A DNA stretch of 39,567 nucleotides from CAIRTM01 sp963723235 (lineage in GTDB: Bacteria; Desulfobacterota; WTBG01; CAIYCZ01; CAIRTM01). Shown in pieces: positions 10,494 to 19,820 of this stretch. Each line of letters starts with the position of its first letter. Positions within the stretch are counted from its first letter, which is position 1. The stretch lies in contig CAVRPV010000015.1 of assembly GCA_963723235.1 (NCBI GenBank), positions 1-39,567 of the forward strand, read 5' to 3'. The notes beneath the pieces were generated by a model. That model did no database searches. It was not told where the DNA came from and was given only the letters and a program-made list of their open reading frames with translations. The translations under genes were made by a program, and so were the position numbers.

Positions 10494-10519
10494 AACCATT
10501 TTCATGAACGGAGATTGCT

Positions 10520-11068
10520 ATGAAAAAAACCATCATGCTATGCGTCATCGCTCTGGCGGCAGCGTGCCTGCCGGGCGGCTGTTCATCCTGGCGTGAAACA
10601 ACCCTTCGCATCACCGAAAAGCAGCTGCAGGAGCGCCTGAGCGAAAAATTCCCTATTGTGAAAACGCATCCACTGCTGGGTACCGTCACCTATGAAAACC
10701 CGCGTATCAGCCTGCAGCGGGAGGACAACCGGGTTGAACTCGGGCTTGATATCTCCCTGAGCAATATCGCAATCAATGGCAAAGAACTGCGCGGCACCGT
10801 AAAGATGCTTGCTTCCGCAACATACGATTCAGAGGAAAAGGCGCTGTATTTGAAGAAGCCGCAGCTGCAGGAGTTTATCCTGAACGGGGAGCCGGAACAG
10901 AATGTTCAGCTGCTCAGTGGCTTGTTTATGCCTGCCATTGAGAAGCTGCTCAAGCGCAAACCTTTATACCGCTTAAAAGATCTGGAAGGCTTTAAGAATA
11001 TCGCTGCCATGCTGGTTAAGGATATACGCGTGCGCGACGGCTGTCTGGAGATTCTATTCGGGGTATGA
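10520..11068 (+). CDS. DUF1439 (YceB-like) lipoprotein
   Basis: An intact 182-residue protein with a basic, hydrophobic signal peptide and an approximate lipobox ending at C21 (CLPGGC). The mature part fits the DUF1439/YceB family: LRITEKQLQERLSEKFP near residue 29, then an alternating beta pattern (VTYENPRISLQREDNRVELGLDISL) and a C-terminal LKDLEGFKNIAAMLVKDIRV helix-strand. Family members are lipid-anchored envelope proteins with a hydrophobic-ligand-binding, tubular-type fold; their role is unresolved. An AACGGAG-like ribosome-binding site lies about 7 nt upstream of the start. The gene ends 12 bp before the convergent amidase gene. It is either cotranscribed with the reductase or expressed alone. 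Confidence 0.8.
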   Translation: MKKTIMLCVIALAAACLPGGCSSWRETTLRITEKQLQERLSEKFPIVKTHPLLGTVTYENPRISLQREDNRVELGLDISLSNIAINGKELRGTVKMLASATYDSEEKALYLKKPQLQEFILNGEPEQNVQLLSGLFMPAIEKLLKRKPLYRLKDLEGFKNIAAMLVKDIRVRDGCLEILFGV

Positions 11069-11079
11069 TCCTGCTGCAG

Positions 11080-13084
11080 TCAGCGCTGACGCAGCCACTC
11101 ACGCAAAGCTGCATACATGGCCTGTGCAACAGCTTCCGGGTTCTTTTGCGCGGACTTCCGGGGCAGCTCAATCTCCAGGGCCGGCATCGAGGTTTGAATG
11201 ACCGCTTCATGCGTTGAGTTGAGGATGGTGCATTCTTTGCACCCGCTCAGCCCCTGCGCGGCAAAGGTTGCCTGCAGATGCTGCGCCAGGGCCAGTCCGG
11301 CCGCGCTGCGGTGATAATGACCGGCACTGCAGTTGCCGCCCTGCGGCGCTCACGCATAGAAACACATCCGCCTTCTCACGTGCGGCCTGCATGACGCGCG
11401 CCTGGTACGAAGGCGCCGGCGATGACTGCCAGGTAAAAACCGCACGGCCGCCCGCATGCTCAATTTTGCTTTTCAATATTGCAAGAACGGGCAGGGCGTC
11501 AGGACCTTCGCCGTCGGGGTCAAGCATGATCGTCCGGTTAATAAACACCCCCGCGTCAATCGACTGCAGCACGGCATTTTTAACCGTCATGGATCCGACA
11601 GCCGGATTGAGCGTAAACTGAGACGGTTCATACCCCTGCCTGACAAGTTGAAATTGCCTCAGTCCGGCGTCTGTTTCAGCCTGCAGGCACCCATAGCAAT
11701 CAGAGCGTGCCAGGGTTTGCGTTCCACACATCAGGGCTGCGTCGCTGACCGGACGCCCTTCTGTATCGCGCACCCACAGTGTAAGCAGGGCCCGGTTCGG
11801 AACGGCAAACGTGACGTGCGTCTCAGCCCGGACGCTGCCGGATGTTGCGCTGAGCATTGCTGTACCGGCATTTTCTGCTGCGGCCAGCATGGCGCGGGCG
11901 CGTCCGTTGCTCGTGGATGTTTCGGCCTGCAGGAGTGTCCCGGCCGACGTGGTTATCGCAACAGGCGTTCCATCTATAACAGGTCGTCCGAGCCGGTCGC
12001 GCACACACATCTCAACAGCGGTTGCAGCATGGGGGTCGGGCGGTATGACTGAAAACCGGCTGGTGATTTCAATGCTGTACGGCGGCAGCGCAACAGTAAT
12101 ATCAGCACAGTGCTGTACTGAGTTGCCCAGCGTGTTGCGGAACGCAACACAGGCCCTGTGACGGCCGTTTGCCAGCTGCGGCGATACAAGCTCAATGCAG
12201 TTCTGTTCCGTTGCGCGGTACCGGACCGGTTGTGCATTAAGCGTTGCAAGCACTGAACCGGCGTCCACACGGGCATGCTCGTGTCCGGGATCAAGGCAGG
12301 CGCGGATCAGGGGACTGACACTCGCTGCGCTCGAATCCGCAAGGCTCAGGTCACGCACCAGGGGTACACCCCGACTGAAATATTCAAGAATTCCGTCGAA
12401 ATAGCCGCGGGCCTCAGCAGCAAGCGTACGACTATAGGCAAGGTCAAGCTCGTTTTCCCTGTTTGAAATAAAGGATGCCTCACCCAGTATCGCCGGGGCC
12501 GTGCTGGAGCGCAGCACCGTATAATTACCGGGCTGAACACTGTGGCTGTCACGGTCGAGCCTGCTCTGCAGCGCTGTTCCGACGGCCATGGCCGCATCCC
12601 GGGACTGATATGGATCGGCCATGGCATAAAAAACAATCAGCGTATTAACGCTGCGTTTCAATGCCGCATTGTGATGAATGCTGACAAACAGGTCGGCTTT
12701 GGCATCAGTGGCGACCTGTTTGCGCAGTGCAAGGTCCGCAGGCAGATCAACTTCAGGGCCAACAATCAATGCCTGATCAGCGCTGCGTGTCAGTACCGGC
12801 CGTGCCCCGGCCTGTTTGAGCAGGCCCCACAGATGCAATCCGACAGCCAGATTAACCTCGGCCTCGGTTATGCCGCGCATACCAATTGCTCCGCGCTCCG
12901 GCCCCCCGTGCCCCGGATCGATCACGATGACCCTGTCCTTCAGGGAACCGGTATCAATGCCGAAGAGCGAAAGGTCGGGACGAAGCGGCAGGCGCGGATG
13001 CGCGCAGCCGAAGACAAGCAGAACCGCAAACAGCATGCAGGCGACTGCTTTCGGGCGGGTGTATACGTGGGCGGATAATTTCAT
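11080..13084 (-). CDS. N-acetylmuramoyl-L-alanine amidase with Ig-like middle and second amidase-like domain
   Basis: The N-terminus has a signal peptide with a possible lipobox at C27. Residues about 50-240 are an Amidase_3 domain that cleaves peptide stems from peptidoglycan: VIVIDPGHGGPERGA with zinc H59, GITEAEVNLA with the zinc glutamate at E74, VSIHHNA with a zinc histidine, and catalytic Glu in ILGEASFISN. Residues about 250-490 are beta-rich with invasin-like, Ig-like sequence (GRPVIDGTPVAITTSAGTLL). From about 520 a second block starts IMLDPDGEG and mirrors the amidase fold with the zinc histidine replaced. Near 11345 the frame shifts; the other frame (RSAAGLALAQHL ... TSMPALEIELP) continues to a stop at 11080. 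Acts in the periplasm, probably in cell division or wall remodelling. Confidence 0.85.
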
Positions 13085-13154
13085 GTTTGTTTTACAGGCA
13101 TCGGCGCTGTCTGCGGCGCAGGTCCGGACACCGTGCGCTCATGAGGCATGCCGC

Positions 13155-14225
13155 TTAAAGGCCATGTTCATTTCGTATTTTTACAGACAGGTCCCGCGTA
13201 AGCTCAAGCACTTTGGTCGCATGCGCAAGGCTGAGCGTGCCGGTTCCACAGCTTGGCGTTATAAAGCCCTGTGTCAGTATGGTCTGCCTGGAAACACCCA
13301 GGCGCTCAAGGGCACGGACCTGCTCCAGCCAGCGCGCATACAGAGAATCAACTGATTCCCTGTCAATATCGTCGGTGTTTCCGGTCGGCACAATACCCCA
13401 GGCAAGCATGCCGCCCGCCTTTAAAAATGATGTGAGCTGAGCATCAAACAGGATGAGCCTGTCAAAATACGAATAGGCATCAAAGCTGATGATATCGGCC
13501 TGTGATTCAAGCAGGATCGACCAGTCGGCATTTGCGCACACATGGACGCCGACAAGACCCCCGGCGCTGTGCGCGGTCTCGATAACCTCCGCAAGCGCGG
13601 CAACAACCATCTCGCGCGATATGCTGATGTAGGCCGATGTTCCAACGCTGACAAGACCCGGGTCATCAAAAAAAATAATGGCCGGCACTCCCAGGGCCTT
13701 GAGCCGCTGCACCTGCCAGGCCGCTTTCATGGCCAGATGCTTGGTAAGCATATCGCGAAGGGTATCATCGTAAAAAACAAAGCGGCCGTCCTGGTCCTTC
13801 AACCCGATACCCATGGTCACCGGCCCGGCAATCTGGCCTTTGACCGCGCAGGGCAATGTGCGATTGCCGATTATATCGCAAAACACCGAAAATCCGCGCG
13901 CGGTTTCATCACTGAGCGCGAAGCGCGACGAGAGAAGCCAGGCAGGGTCCTCCAGGGCCTTGAGATAGTCTTCGTAGAATTCAGCCAGCTCCGCGTGGAA
14001 ACTGTCGGCGCGGCTGTCGATATGGATCCGGCCATCGGAGCGGACAAGACCGGGCATGCCCGGGGCGAACTGTTCAATCATGCCTTCCTGCGGCAGTCCG
14101 GGCAGCTGCACCCACAGCGGCAGATCGGGCGTATACTCCAGCATCAGCCGGGTGGCTTCAATGTGGTCGCTCAGGGGAATGCTGCCGATCAGCAGGGCAC
14201 GGCTTTCAGGGCGAAATGCTGTCAT
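13155..14225 (-). CDS. MetE/UroD-like methyltransferase (methionine synthase II family)
   Basis: An intact 356-residue TIM-barrel protein resembling the catalytic half of cobalamin-independent methionine synthase and MtbA/UroD-type methyltransferases. Zinc-binding candidates are H and C in GVHVCANADW (near 227-229) and the cysteine in PSCGTG near 333. Other conserved parts are KGQIAGPVTMGIGL and IIFFDDPGLVSVG. Length and the absence of the N-terminal MetE half argue against a classical MetE; a corrinoid or other small-molecule methyl donor is likely. An AAGGAT ribosome-binding site precedes the start. It is the third gene of an operon with cooT and the His-tailed protein (48-bp gap), suggesting its metal supply or methyl chemistry is linked to them. 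The exact reaction is inferred only at family level. Confidence 0.8.
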   Translation of the reverse strand: MTAFRPESRALLIGSIPLSDHIEATRLMLEYTPDLPLWVQLPGLPQEGMIEQFAPGMPGLVRSDGRIHIDSRADSFHAELAEFYEDYLKALEDPAWLLSSRFALSDETARGFSVFCDIIGNRTLPCAVKGQIAGPVTMGIGLKDQDGRFVFYDDTLRDMLTKHLAMKAAWQVQRLKALGVPAIIFFDDPGLVSVGTSAYISISREMVVAALAEVIETAHSAGGLVGVHVCANADWSILLESQADIISFDAYSYFDRLILFDAQLTSFLKAGGMLAWGIVPTGNTDDIDRESVDSLYARWLEQVRALERLGVSRQTILTQGFITPSCGTGTLSLAHATKVLELTRDLSVKIRNEHGL

Positions 14226-14273
14226 GCTACATACATCCTTTTCAAAGGGAGAGAATCAGGTTGCCGCGCGCAC

Positions 14274-14537
14274 TCATATGCCGTGGCGGTGATGATGGTG
14301 GCCTTCGTGCTCGTGCGCCCCGGCCGCTCCTCCCGCTTTTTCAAGTGCTGCGATCAAGTCGGCTTCGGCTTTTTGCAGCTGGACAGCCGCGTTTTCAATC
14401 AAGGCGGCTGTCTGTTCTGCACCGGAGGCGCGCGCCAGGTCAGCCCAGCGCACGAACTCAGCCGCGTGGCTCCGGTTATGCTCTATCCAGTGCGGAATCA
14501 GGCGCCGCAGTTTTTCAATGTCGGTCAACGGATCCAT
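14274..14537 (-). CDS. Small helical protein with a histidine-rich C-terminal tail
   Basis: An 87-residue protein. Start 14537 (MDPLTDIEKLRRLIPHW) is preferred over the upstream GTG at 14549, because the GGAG ribosome-binding site lies 6 nt upstream of this ATG and overlaps the GTG. The body looks like two or three helices (IPHWIEHNRSHAAEFVRWADLAR, then AALIENAAVQLQKAEADLIAALEKA), followed by GGAAGAHEHEGHHHHRHGI, in which nine of the last 13 residues before the C-terminus are His or acidic. Such tails bind Ni, Zn or Co. The start overlaps the end of cooT by 23 bp. I do not recognise a named family; a metal-storage or delivery role for its operon partners is inference. Confidence 0.8.
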   Translation of the reverse strand: MDPLTDIEKLRRLIPHWIEHNRSHAAEFVRWADLARASGAEQTAALIENAAVQLQKAEADLIAALEKAGGAAGAHEHEGHHHHRHGI

Positions 14538-14736
14538 GCTCGGCTCCACGCGGGCTCAGCGTAATAAGCGTTGCCATAAAATCAATTTTTTTAACCGCTG
14601 ATCCAACAATCAGGCGCGGCTCATCAAACAAACTCTCTAGCACGATACCCTCAGAGGTGACCTCAAGGCCGGTCACCTCTTCCATGATCTGCTCCGGGCC
14701 GGCAGCGGTTTCCATGATCACGCGCATTTGACACAT
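14515..14736 (-). CDS. cooT: CooT family nickel-binding protein
   Basis: A 73-residue protein starting MCQMRVIM at 14736, eight bases after a GAGGAG ribosome-binding site. The pattern - Met-Cys start, then beta strands MEEVTGLEVTSEGIVLESLFDEPRLI and VGSAVKKIDFMATLITL - fits the CooT family of very small beta-barrel proteins. In the Rhodospirillum carbon-monoxide system the family member binds Ni(II) through its N-terminal Met1-Cys2 region, and both residues are kept here. No CO dehydrogenase genes are in the window, so the partner enzyme is not evident; the tight linkage to the His-tailed protein and the methyltransferase is the main clue. It is the first gene of that operon. Confidence 0.85.
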   Translation of the reverse strand: MCQMRVIMETAAGPEQIMEEVTGLEVTSEGIVLESLFDEPRLIVGSAVKKIDFMATLITLSPRGAEHGSVDRH

Positions 14737-14784
14737 ATGCGGCTCCTCGTAAAGACTGTGCAGCCTTTTTCCACGGCTATTCGT

Positions 14785-14814
14785 ATTATAGACAGGCGCT
14801 GATTTCAGTGTCAA
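14785..14814 (-). promoter_or_regulatory. Consensus sigma70 promoter of the cooT operon
   Basis: On the minus strand TTGACA (14809-14814) and TATAAT (14785-14790), both perfect matches, are separated by 18 bp. The expected transcript starts about 40 nt upstream of the cooT start codon. It is the best-matching promoter I found in the window. Confidence 0.75.
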
Positions 14815-14839
14815 TTGAAAAGCGGTGCGTGCGGCGGGC

Positions 14840-15941
14840 TCAGCGTTCAATCATCGCAATAAAGTTTTCAACCAGCTCGGGATTCAGGGCGAGTCCGCTT
14901 TCTTTTCGCAGTATGGCCAGTATCTTGTCCTGACTGACGGGGTCGCGGTAGGGCCTTTTGCTGCGCAGGGCATCGAAAACATCGGCAACGCTGACCATCT
15001 GGCTGACGATATTGGGGCGCCAGCCATCCCGTATATGCGGATATCCGCTGCCGTCGAATTTTAAATGATGTTCCATGACGGCGATCATGGCCAGCGACGG
15101 AATATCGTTCTGCGTGGCAAGATATTGCATGCCCCTGCAGGGGATGGGTCTCCATGACCGAGCGCTCGTCAGCATCCAGCGCTCCGGCTTATTAAGGATT
15201 TCATCGGGAATGACCATTTTCCCACATCATGCAGCAGCGCAGCGACACCGATGTTTTCAAGGGGTTTGCCCGTGAACCCGAGATACTCGGCAAGGCACAT
15301 GGTCAGCAGGGCCACATTAGTCGCATGCACATAGGTATATTCATCCTCGGATTTAAGGGAGGCAAGCAGGTTCAAAGGATTTATTGTTCGCGTGAAGTTG
15401 TTGATGAAACTGGGAAACAATGCTTTGTACATCGTCAACATCCAATCGTTTGCCGGACTGCGGATGCCATAGTAGAGCGCTTGCATGTCCGAGAGCATCA
15501 TCTCCCGGAAAGCAAGGAAATCACCAATCTGTGCATCTGTTAAGCCTGATCAAACGTAATTTTTCCTGTTTTTATGCAGGGCCTGCATGAAATGGTTTTT
15601 ACATCAACAGATGCAAGATCACTCAAAAACTCAAACAGCTGCTCCTGGGAAGACCTTCCAGCAGCGTAATATGTTCATTTCCTTTTTTTTCAGAAGTTTT
15701 ACAAATGATTTTCCCACAGGGCCGGCATCGGTCAGGGGCTTGCCATGCAATACAATATCATCGTCAACAATAATAATCGTCAGCTCGGGAGCTGATTCCA
15801 AAGCTCGTGAAATACTTTCGTACAGTTGGTCCACAAGCGGAGCAACCTGGGGATGGGTGGGCGGATACAGATGGATGTTGGTAACCGTGGAAACGATCTC
15901 CGCAATGATCTTTACAATATCTGCTTGTTTGTGTCTGCCAT
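14840..15941 (-). CDS. HD-GYP domain protein, probable c-di-GMP phosphodiesterase (frameshifted)
   Basis: The reconstructed protein has about 367 residues. Start 15941 (MADTNKQ) follows an AGGTG ribosome-binding site; one base seems missing just after, near 15925. The first 120 residues (IHLYPPTHPQVAPLVDQLYESI, IVDDDIVLHGKPL) form a domain also found at the start of the upstream HEAT protein. The second half is a classical HD-GYP domain: LLHDVGKMVIPDEILNKPERL near 15220, and VMEHHLKFDGSGYPHIR with MVSVADVFDALRSKRPY near 15000. Both the HD and GYP metal motifs are intact. Shifts also fall near 15650, 15545, 15220 and 15150. The enzyme would degrade cyclic di-GMP in the cytosol. It lies directly downstream of the HEAT gene, so an operon is likely. 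Confidence 0.87.
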
Positions 15942-16039
15942 GAAAAGCACCTGTTCTTGCTGTGGCGCGATCGGCCGGCGACGGTTTGGCGCATTCCGCT
16001 CGATTGAGTATTTCCTGACACACTCTGCGTATGCGGGAT

Positions 16040-18187
16040 TGCCGGAGCCGGCCCTGCTGCATAATGGCGCTCAATAGAATCAAGCGGATATCCTGTAAAA
16101 GTTTTGTACAGAAAGAACAGCGTCTGCCTTAGGGCCAGCGGCGTAAATGAAAACGCGCCGAGGCTTTTTGTTGAAGAGCTGGCATCACCGCCGTGTTGCC
16201 GAGTGCGGCCAGTACACTGAGATAGGCTTTGTTGCGGGCAAGGCGGCTCCTGGCAATAAACAGCGTTTTGATCATTGCGGCCAGATCGGGGGCCAACTCT
16301 TGAACGTCATTTTCCTGAATCAATTTCAGCGCCGTTTCTATTGAGAGCTTGATTGCGCGCATAGAGCATTTTTTTCAGGACTGGGCAGAGCGGAGGCGTC
16401 TTTGACCTTCAGCAGTGTCCGCAATGCCTCCAGCCGCAGCTCGGCGCTGTCGCTTGACAGCAGCTTTCGCACCGGCACTATACAGGCATTGTCCCCGTAA
16501 CCCGGATCAATTGCAGCAGAGCCATAGCCTGAGCGATCATTGCATTCTGGCAGAAGATCAACAGCCTCTTCGGCGGCCTGCGCCCCGAAGCGGCCCAGCA
16601 GGGGAAACAGCTGCTGCCCGCGTGCGCCGCTGTAAAGCTGCAGATATTGCCGTATGAGCCATCCGAGATTCGTGGCTCCGGTAAGCATAACGAGCTCTTC
16701 AAACGCGTTGGTCCTTCGGGTCGGTCCGTGCAGAGAACGCGTCGGCAAGCAGCTTTATGCAGCGTTCTTGTGAAAATGCATCTACCGTGCAGTTGCGGCG
16801 GCAATCCGGGCCGCAAGCCCCTTTTTGTTGGAGCATGGTGAACCAGCGTTTTGTATACATTGAAACAAGCAGGCCGTATTCATGGGCATGGATCAGATCA
16901 GGGACCTCCGGGCGAGCCTGATGCACAGAATTCGGCATAGACCAGCTCATCAATGGTCGTCGTTCATCATGGTCATCAGCGCGATGGTGATGTCACGGTT
17001 GAGACTTGTCATCCTGCAGTGCCCGGTAGGTACTTGTCCACGTCAAAAATGCGACTGTTTTGTCGGTGCTGAGAAGCCCGGTTGAAATTTTCTGAAGAAT
17101 AGCGGAATAATCATCCGGCACATATTCATCGTAGCGTTCTTTGTTGAGCAGCTTTTGAATTTTCTCCCGGGTGGCCGGAATCAAACTATCCCGAGGTGTC
17201 CGGCGCCCGCCCCTGCTCCTGCGCCCGGGCTATGTTCGCCATCAGTTTTGTCAGTGCTGGCGATATTTGCTTTCCCTCTCCGGAGAATACGCTCCAGCGC
17301 GGCAAGCAGCATTTCGCCCGGCATGCTGAAAAGCATCTCCTGAATCAGGGCCTCGTCCTCAATTTCTTTCAGGTGGCTGACGGTTATTTCCATAAGCTGG
17401 TCTTTCAACTCTTCGGCAAGATCGGATCAGGGCATTTTGAATGAGAATCGAGAAATGCCTGCTTGCCGACCAGTGCGCTGCTGTATTCGTCGGCGTCTGA
17501 AAAAATTTTTTGAAGCATCTCTTTATAGCTTTCAGCAGCCGGCCCGGAGTAACGTTATACTTCATACAGAACTGTTTGAAGCCGTCACGGTCATAGCCTG
17601 CGGTTGTATCCACCATTGCCGCAGAGCGAAGCTCTCGGCATTTCATCCGGAAGGCAGTTCAGCATGAAGTCCTGCCAGAATGTGGTGTGCTTGCCCTTGT
17701 GGGCCGCGTCGATTGAAGTGCCGTCATCGGTAAGCAGTGCGCCGCTGAAATCAAGCTCCGCAACCCGCATGTGGGACAGCGCCCTGATCTGCTCCTGAAT
17801 ATCAGGGGCCTGGTACAGCAGGGCTGCCGGCGGAAGCGTAAGCGCCAGGCGGAAAAATTGCTGCAGATTTTCCGCATCGAGGTCTTTTTCGATGCTCAGC
17901 GAGCCTATGCCCCGCTGGTTGAGAAACAGAGCGAACTCCTGCATGTGGGGACTTTTTGATTCAAAGGGGTTGCCGTTGATCGAAAGGGCTTTTTTGGTGG
18001 CTGCGATCGCAACACATGAACTGTCGGCAAAAACATCGCCTAAAATCTCAAGCAGATGTGTGCTTGTGCGGTTGATGGTCGTATGGCCGGGGGGATAAAT
18101 CCCGATATTCTTTTTAAGAACGGTCAGGCCGGTAATCAAATCCTGTATAAGCTTATCGGCATATTGTGTTGTATCCACGTTTGACAT
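16040..18187 (-). CDS. HEAT-repeat protein with shared IYPPxH N-terminal domain (frameshifted)
   Basis: Reads from MSNVDTTQYADKLI at 18187. The first 200 residues are intact and contain LKKNIGIYPPGHTTINRTSTHLLEIL ... ALSINGNPF ... FALFLNQRGIGSLSIEKDLDAENLQQFFRLAL, the domain shared with the HD-GYP neighbour. The middle is broken by several frame shifts near 17640, 17460, 17400, 17185 and 17000 and includes a short Gly-Ala dipeptide linker near 17200. Helical repeats of HEAT type follow (LLGRFGAQAAEEAVDLL, SAELRLEALRTLLKVKD, LSVLAALGNTAVMPALQQ). The C-terminus probably ends with RQTLFFLYKTFTGYPLDSIERHY near 16060, but its stop cannot be fixed because of shifts. About 700 residues, soluble. Probable scaffold or sensor working with the HD-GYP protein; function not known. 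Confidence 0.72.
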
Positions 18188-18442
18188 TGCTTCTCAGGCC
18201 CCTGAGTGTGTCGTTTACGCGCGGCGTATGCTGTATCGATGTATTGTGCCGGCGGATAGCGTATTTCTTATGCCCGGCAACCTTCTTTTTATAGGTAGCA
18301 CAGCTTCATGCGATGGTAAAGCCCTTTGCCCTGATCACGCACTAACAGGTTGTGCTTTTTTAATGAATCGTCTGTCAAGATACACATTCTGTAACGGTAT
18401 TTTCATGGAAGGGATAAAGCATTTTTTTACAGCCAACAGGCA

Positions 18443-19129
18443 TCAGGCTTCCGTTTCAAGCCACACCGCCGTACACACCGTATCATCGAAATAACAATAG
18501 CAACCGTGGAGGTGTTCACCACCGGGAACTGCGGATTGAATGCGCGGGCACAGGGATATTTTTATTGAGCATTGATCGGGCTCACATTCAATCAGAGCAT
18601 CTTCAAACCCGATGCGGCTTTGCAGCAGGGGATGCAGGCATTTATATATGGCTTCCTTGGCGCTGAAATACAGCGCCAGCAGGCGCTGCTGAGCGGAGGG
18701 GTCCGGTTGATTCTGCAAACAAACTTTCTCGGGCTCTGTCAGAATTTTGCCCGCAATCGCCGGGGATACCCGCGATACAGTTTCCATATCAATGCCAAGA
18801 CCGCGCGCTCTTGAGCTCTCGGCAACAGCTGCTGCCGCGTATGTCGTGCTGTGGGTGATTGATCCCACAATGCCCGGCGGCCACAGGGGCGCCCTGTTTT
18901 GATCCTGGACAATCGGCGCGTCCGCGCAGCCAAGCTCCCGGAGGGCCTGCCGGGCGCAGGTGCGGCCGGCGCTGAATTCGCGGCGACGCTTCTCAACAGC
19001 CTTTTCTACAAAAGGCCGCTCGGCCTCAAGCGCATCGGGCGCGGCATCCTGCACGCGCATACAGGCCAGGCGAACATAGTCCGGAAACAATTCAGCAATT
19101 GCGGCACATTCAGGCGGCATGGCAGGCAT
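18443..19129 (-). CDS. 4'-phosphopantetheinyl transferase (EntD/Sfp type)
   Basis: An intact 228-residue enzyme that moves the phosphopantetheine arm of CoA onto carrier proteins of fatty acid, polyketide or non-ribosomal peptide synthesis. Conserved pieces: FSAGRTCARQAL at 52-63, SITHS at 90-94, the Mg-binding GIDMETV at 112-118, and FSAKEAIYKCLHP at 155-167 with the second metal-binding Glu. The FSAGR block and wide spacing favour the EntD-like branch. No carrier-protein or synthase gene is in the window, so the target is elsewhere. No strong ribosome-binding site is seen; an in-frame Met at residue 4 is an alternative start. The 255-bp gap to the HEAT gene downstream suggests separate transcription. 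Confidence 0.92.
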   Translation of the reverse strand: MPAMPPECAAIAELFPDYVRLACMRVQDAAPDALEAERPFVEKAVEKRRREFSAGRTCARQALRELGCADAPIVQDQNRAPLWPPGIVGSITHSTTYAAAAVAESSRARGLGIDMETVSRVSPAIAGKILTEPEKVCLQNQPDPSAQQRLLALYFSAKEAIYKCLHPLLQSRIGFEDALIECEPDQCSIKISLCPRIQSAVPGGEHLHGCYCYFDDTVCTAVWLETEA

Positions 19130-19215
19130 GGGTACGGTATCCGGGCTGTTTTTTCACAAAGGGCTGGGCGGCAGGACTGTCGCAGCGCTCAAGCCATCCA
19201 CGGTTTGTTTGTTGC

Positions 19216-19797
19216 TTATGCTTGCAGGGCCCCGGCCAGCTTTTTCCCGGCTTCCCTGGCCCGCGCCAGAGCCTCCGGTATATCGGCCACATCATTCATC
19301 CCGACTATTTCTGCCACCTGATCAACAATGCGCATGCGGTGACAATCATCAAAAGCAAGCTTGAGCGACTCGATCGCGCGATCATGGAAACCCCCGGCAG
19401 TTGTAACCACCAGCACGGCCGGCTTGTTGTTAAAGGGAACCGTCCCCAGCCAGGGCATATTTTCGTTATAGGCCGGTCCGATATCGCGGTATTTGACCGC
19501 CATGGTACGGTCGATGAAATCCTTGACCGCGCCGGAAATATCCATGAAATACGTAGGCCCCCCGATAATAAAACCGTCAGCGGCCAGCAGCTTGCCATAC
19601 ACGGCCTGCATATCATCATCAATCGGGCACAGGCCCTCATTCATCATGCACATGGCGCATCCGCTGCAGGACTGTATGTTCAGGCCGCCCAGTTCAATAA
19701 ACTCACAATCAATCCCGGATGCTTCAGCTACAATACGTATCAGTTTATTGGTGTTGCTCTCCTCGCGAAAACTGCCGCATACAGCTACAATTCGCAT
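19216..19797 (-). CDS. Iron-sulfur flavoprotein / NADPH-dependent FMN reductase family
   Basis: An intact 193-residue flavodoxin-like protein. FMN-binding loop: MRIVAVCGSFREESNTNKL at the N-terminus, IIGGPTYFMDISGAVKDFIDR near 78-97, and VVTTAGGFHDRAIESL. The cysteine cluster C44-x2-C47-x2-C50-x6-C57 matches the compact [4Fe-4S] motif of Isf-type iron-sulfur flavoproteins, which pass electrons between ferredoxin and flavin in anaerobes, often for oxygen or peroxide reduction. A strong AAGGAG lies 7 nt upstream. The gene is divergent from a small gene at 19821, and followed by the phosphopantetheinyl transferase after 86 bp. The electron-transfer role is inferred from the family. Confidence 0.9.
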   Translation of the reverse strand: MRIVAVCGSFREESNTNKLIRIVAEASGIDCEFIELGGLNIQSCSGCAMCMMNEGLCPIDDDMQAVYGKLLAADGFIIGGPTYFMDISGAVKDFIDRTMAVKYRDIGPAYNENMPWLGTVPFNNKPAVLVVTTAGGFHDRAIESLKLAFDDCHRMRIVDQVAEIVGMNDVADIPEALARAREAGKKLAGALQA

Positions 19798-19820
19798 GGT
19801 TCAGCTCCTTTATTGTGTGA

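Noticed and set aside
14274..14312. The His-rich tail as a cloning His-tag artefact
   Set aside because: The tail alternates His with Glu and Gly, is embedded in an operon with natural spacing and has mixed codons; it is not a vector tag.
13542..14564. A 340-codon plus-strand open frame
   Set aside because: It is antisense to the intact methyltransferase and His-tail genes, which have clear motifs and ribosome-binding sites.
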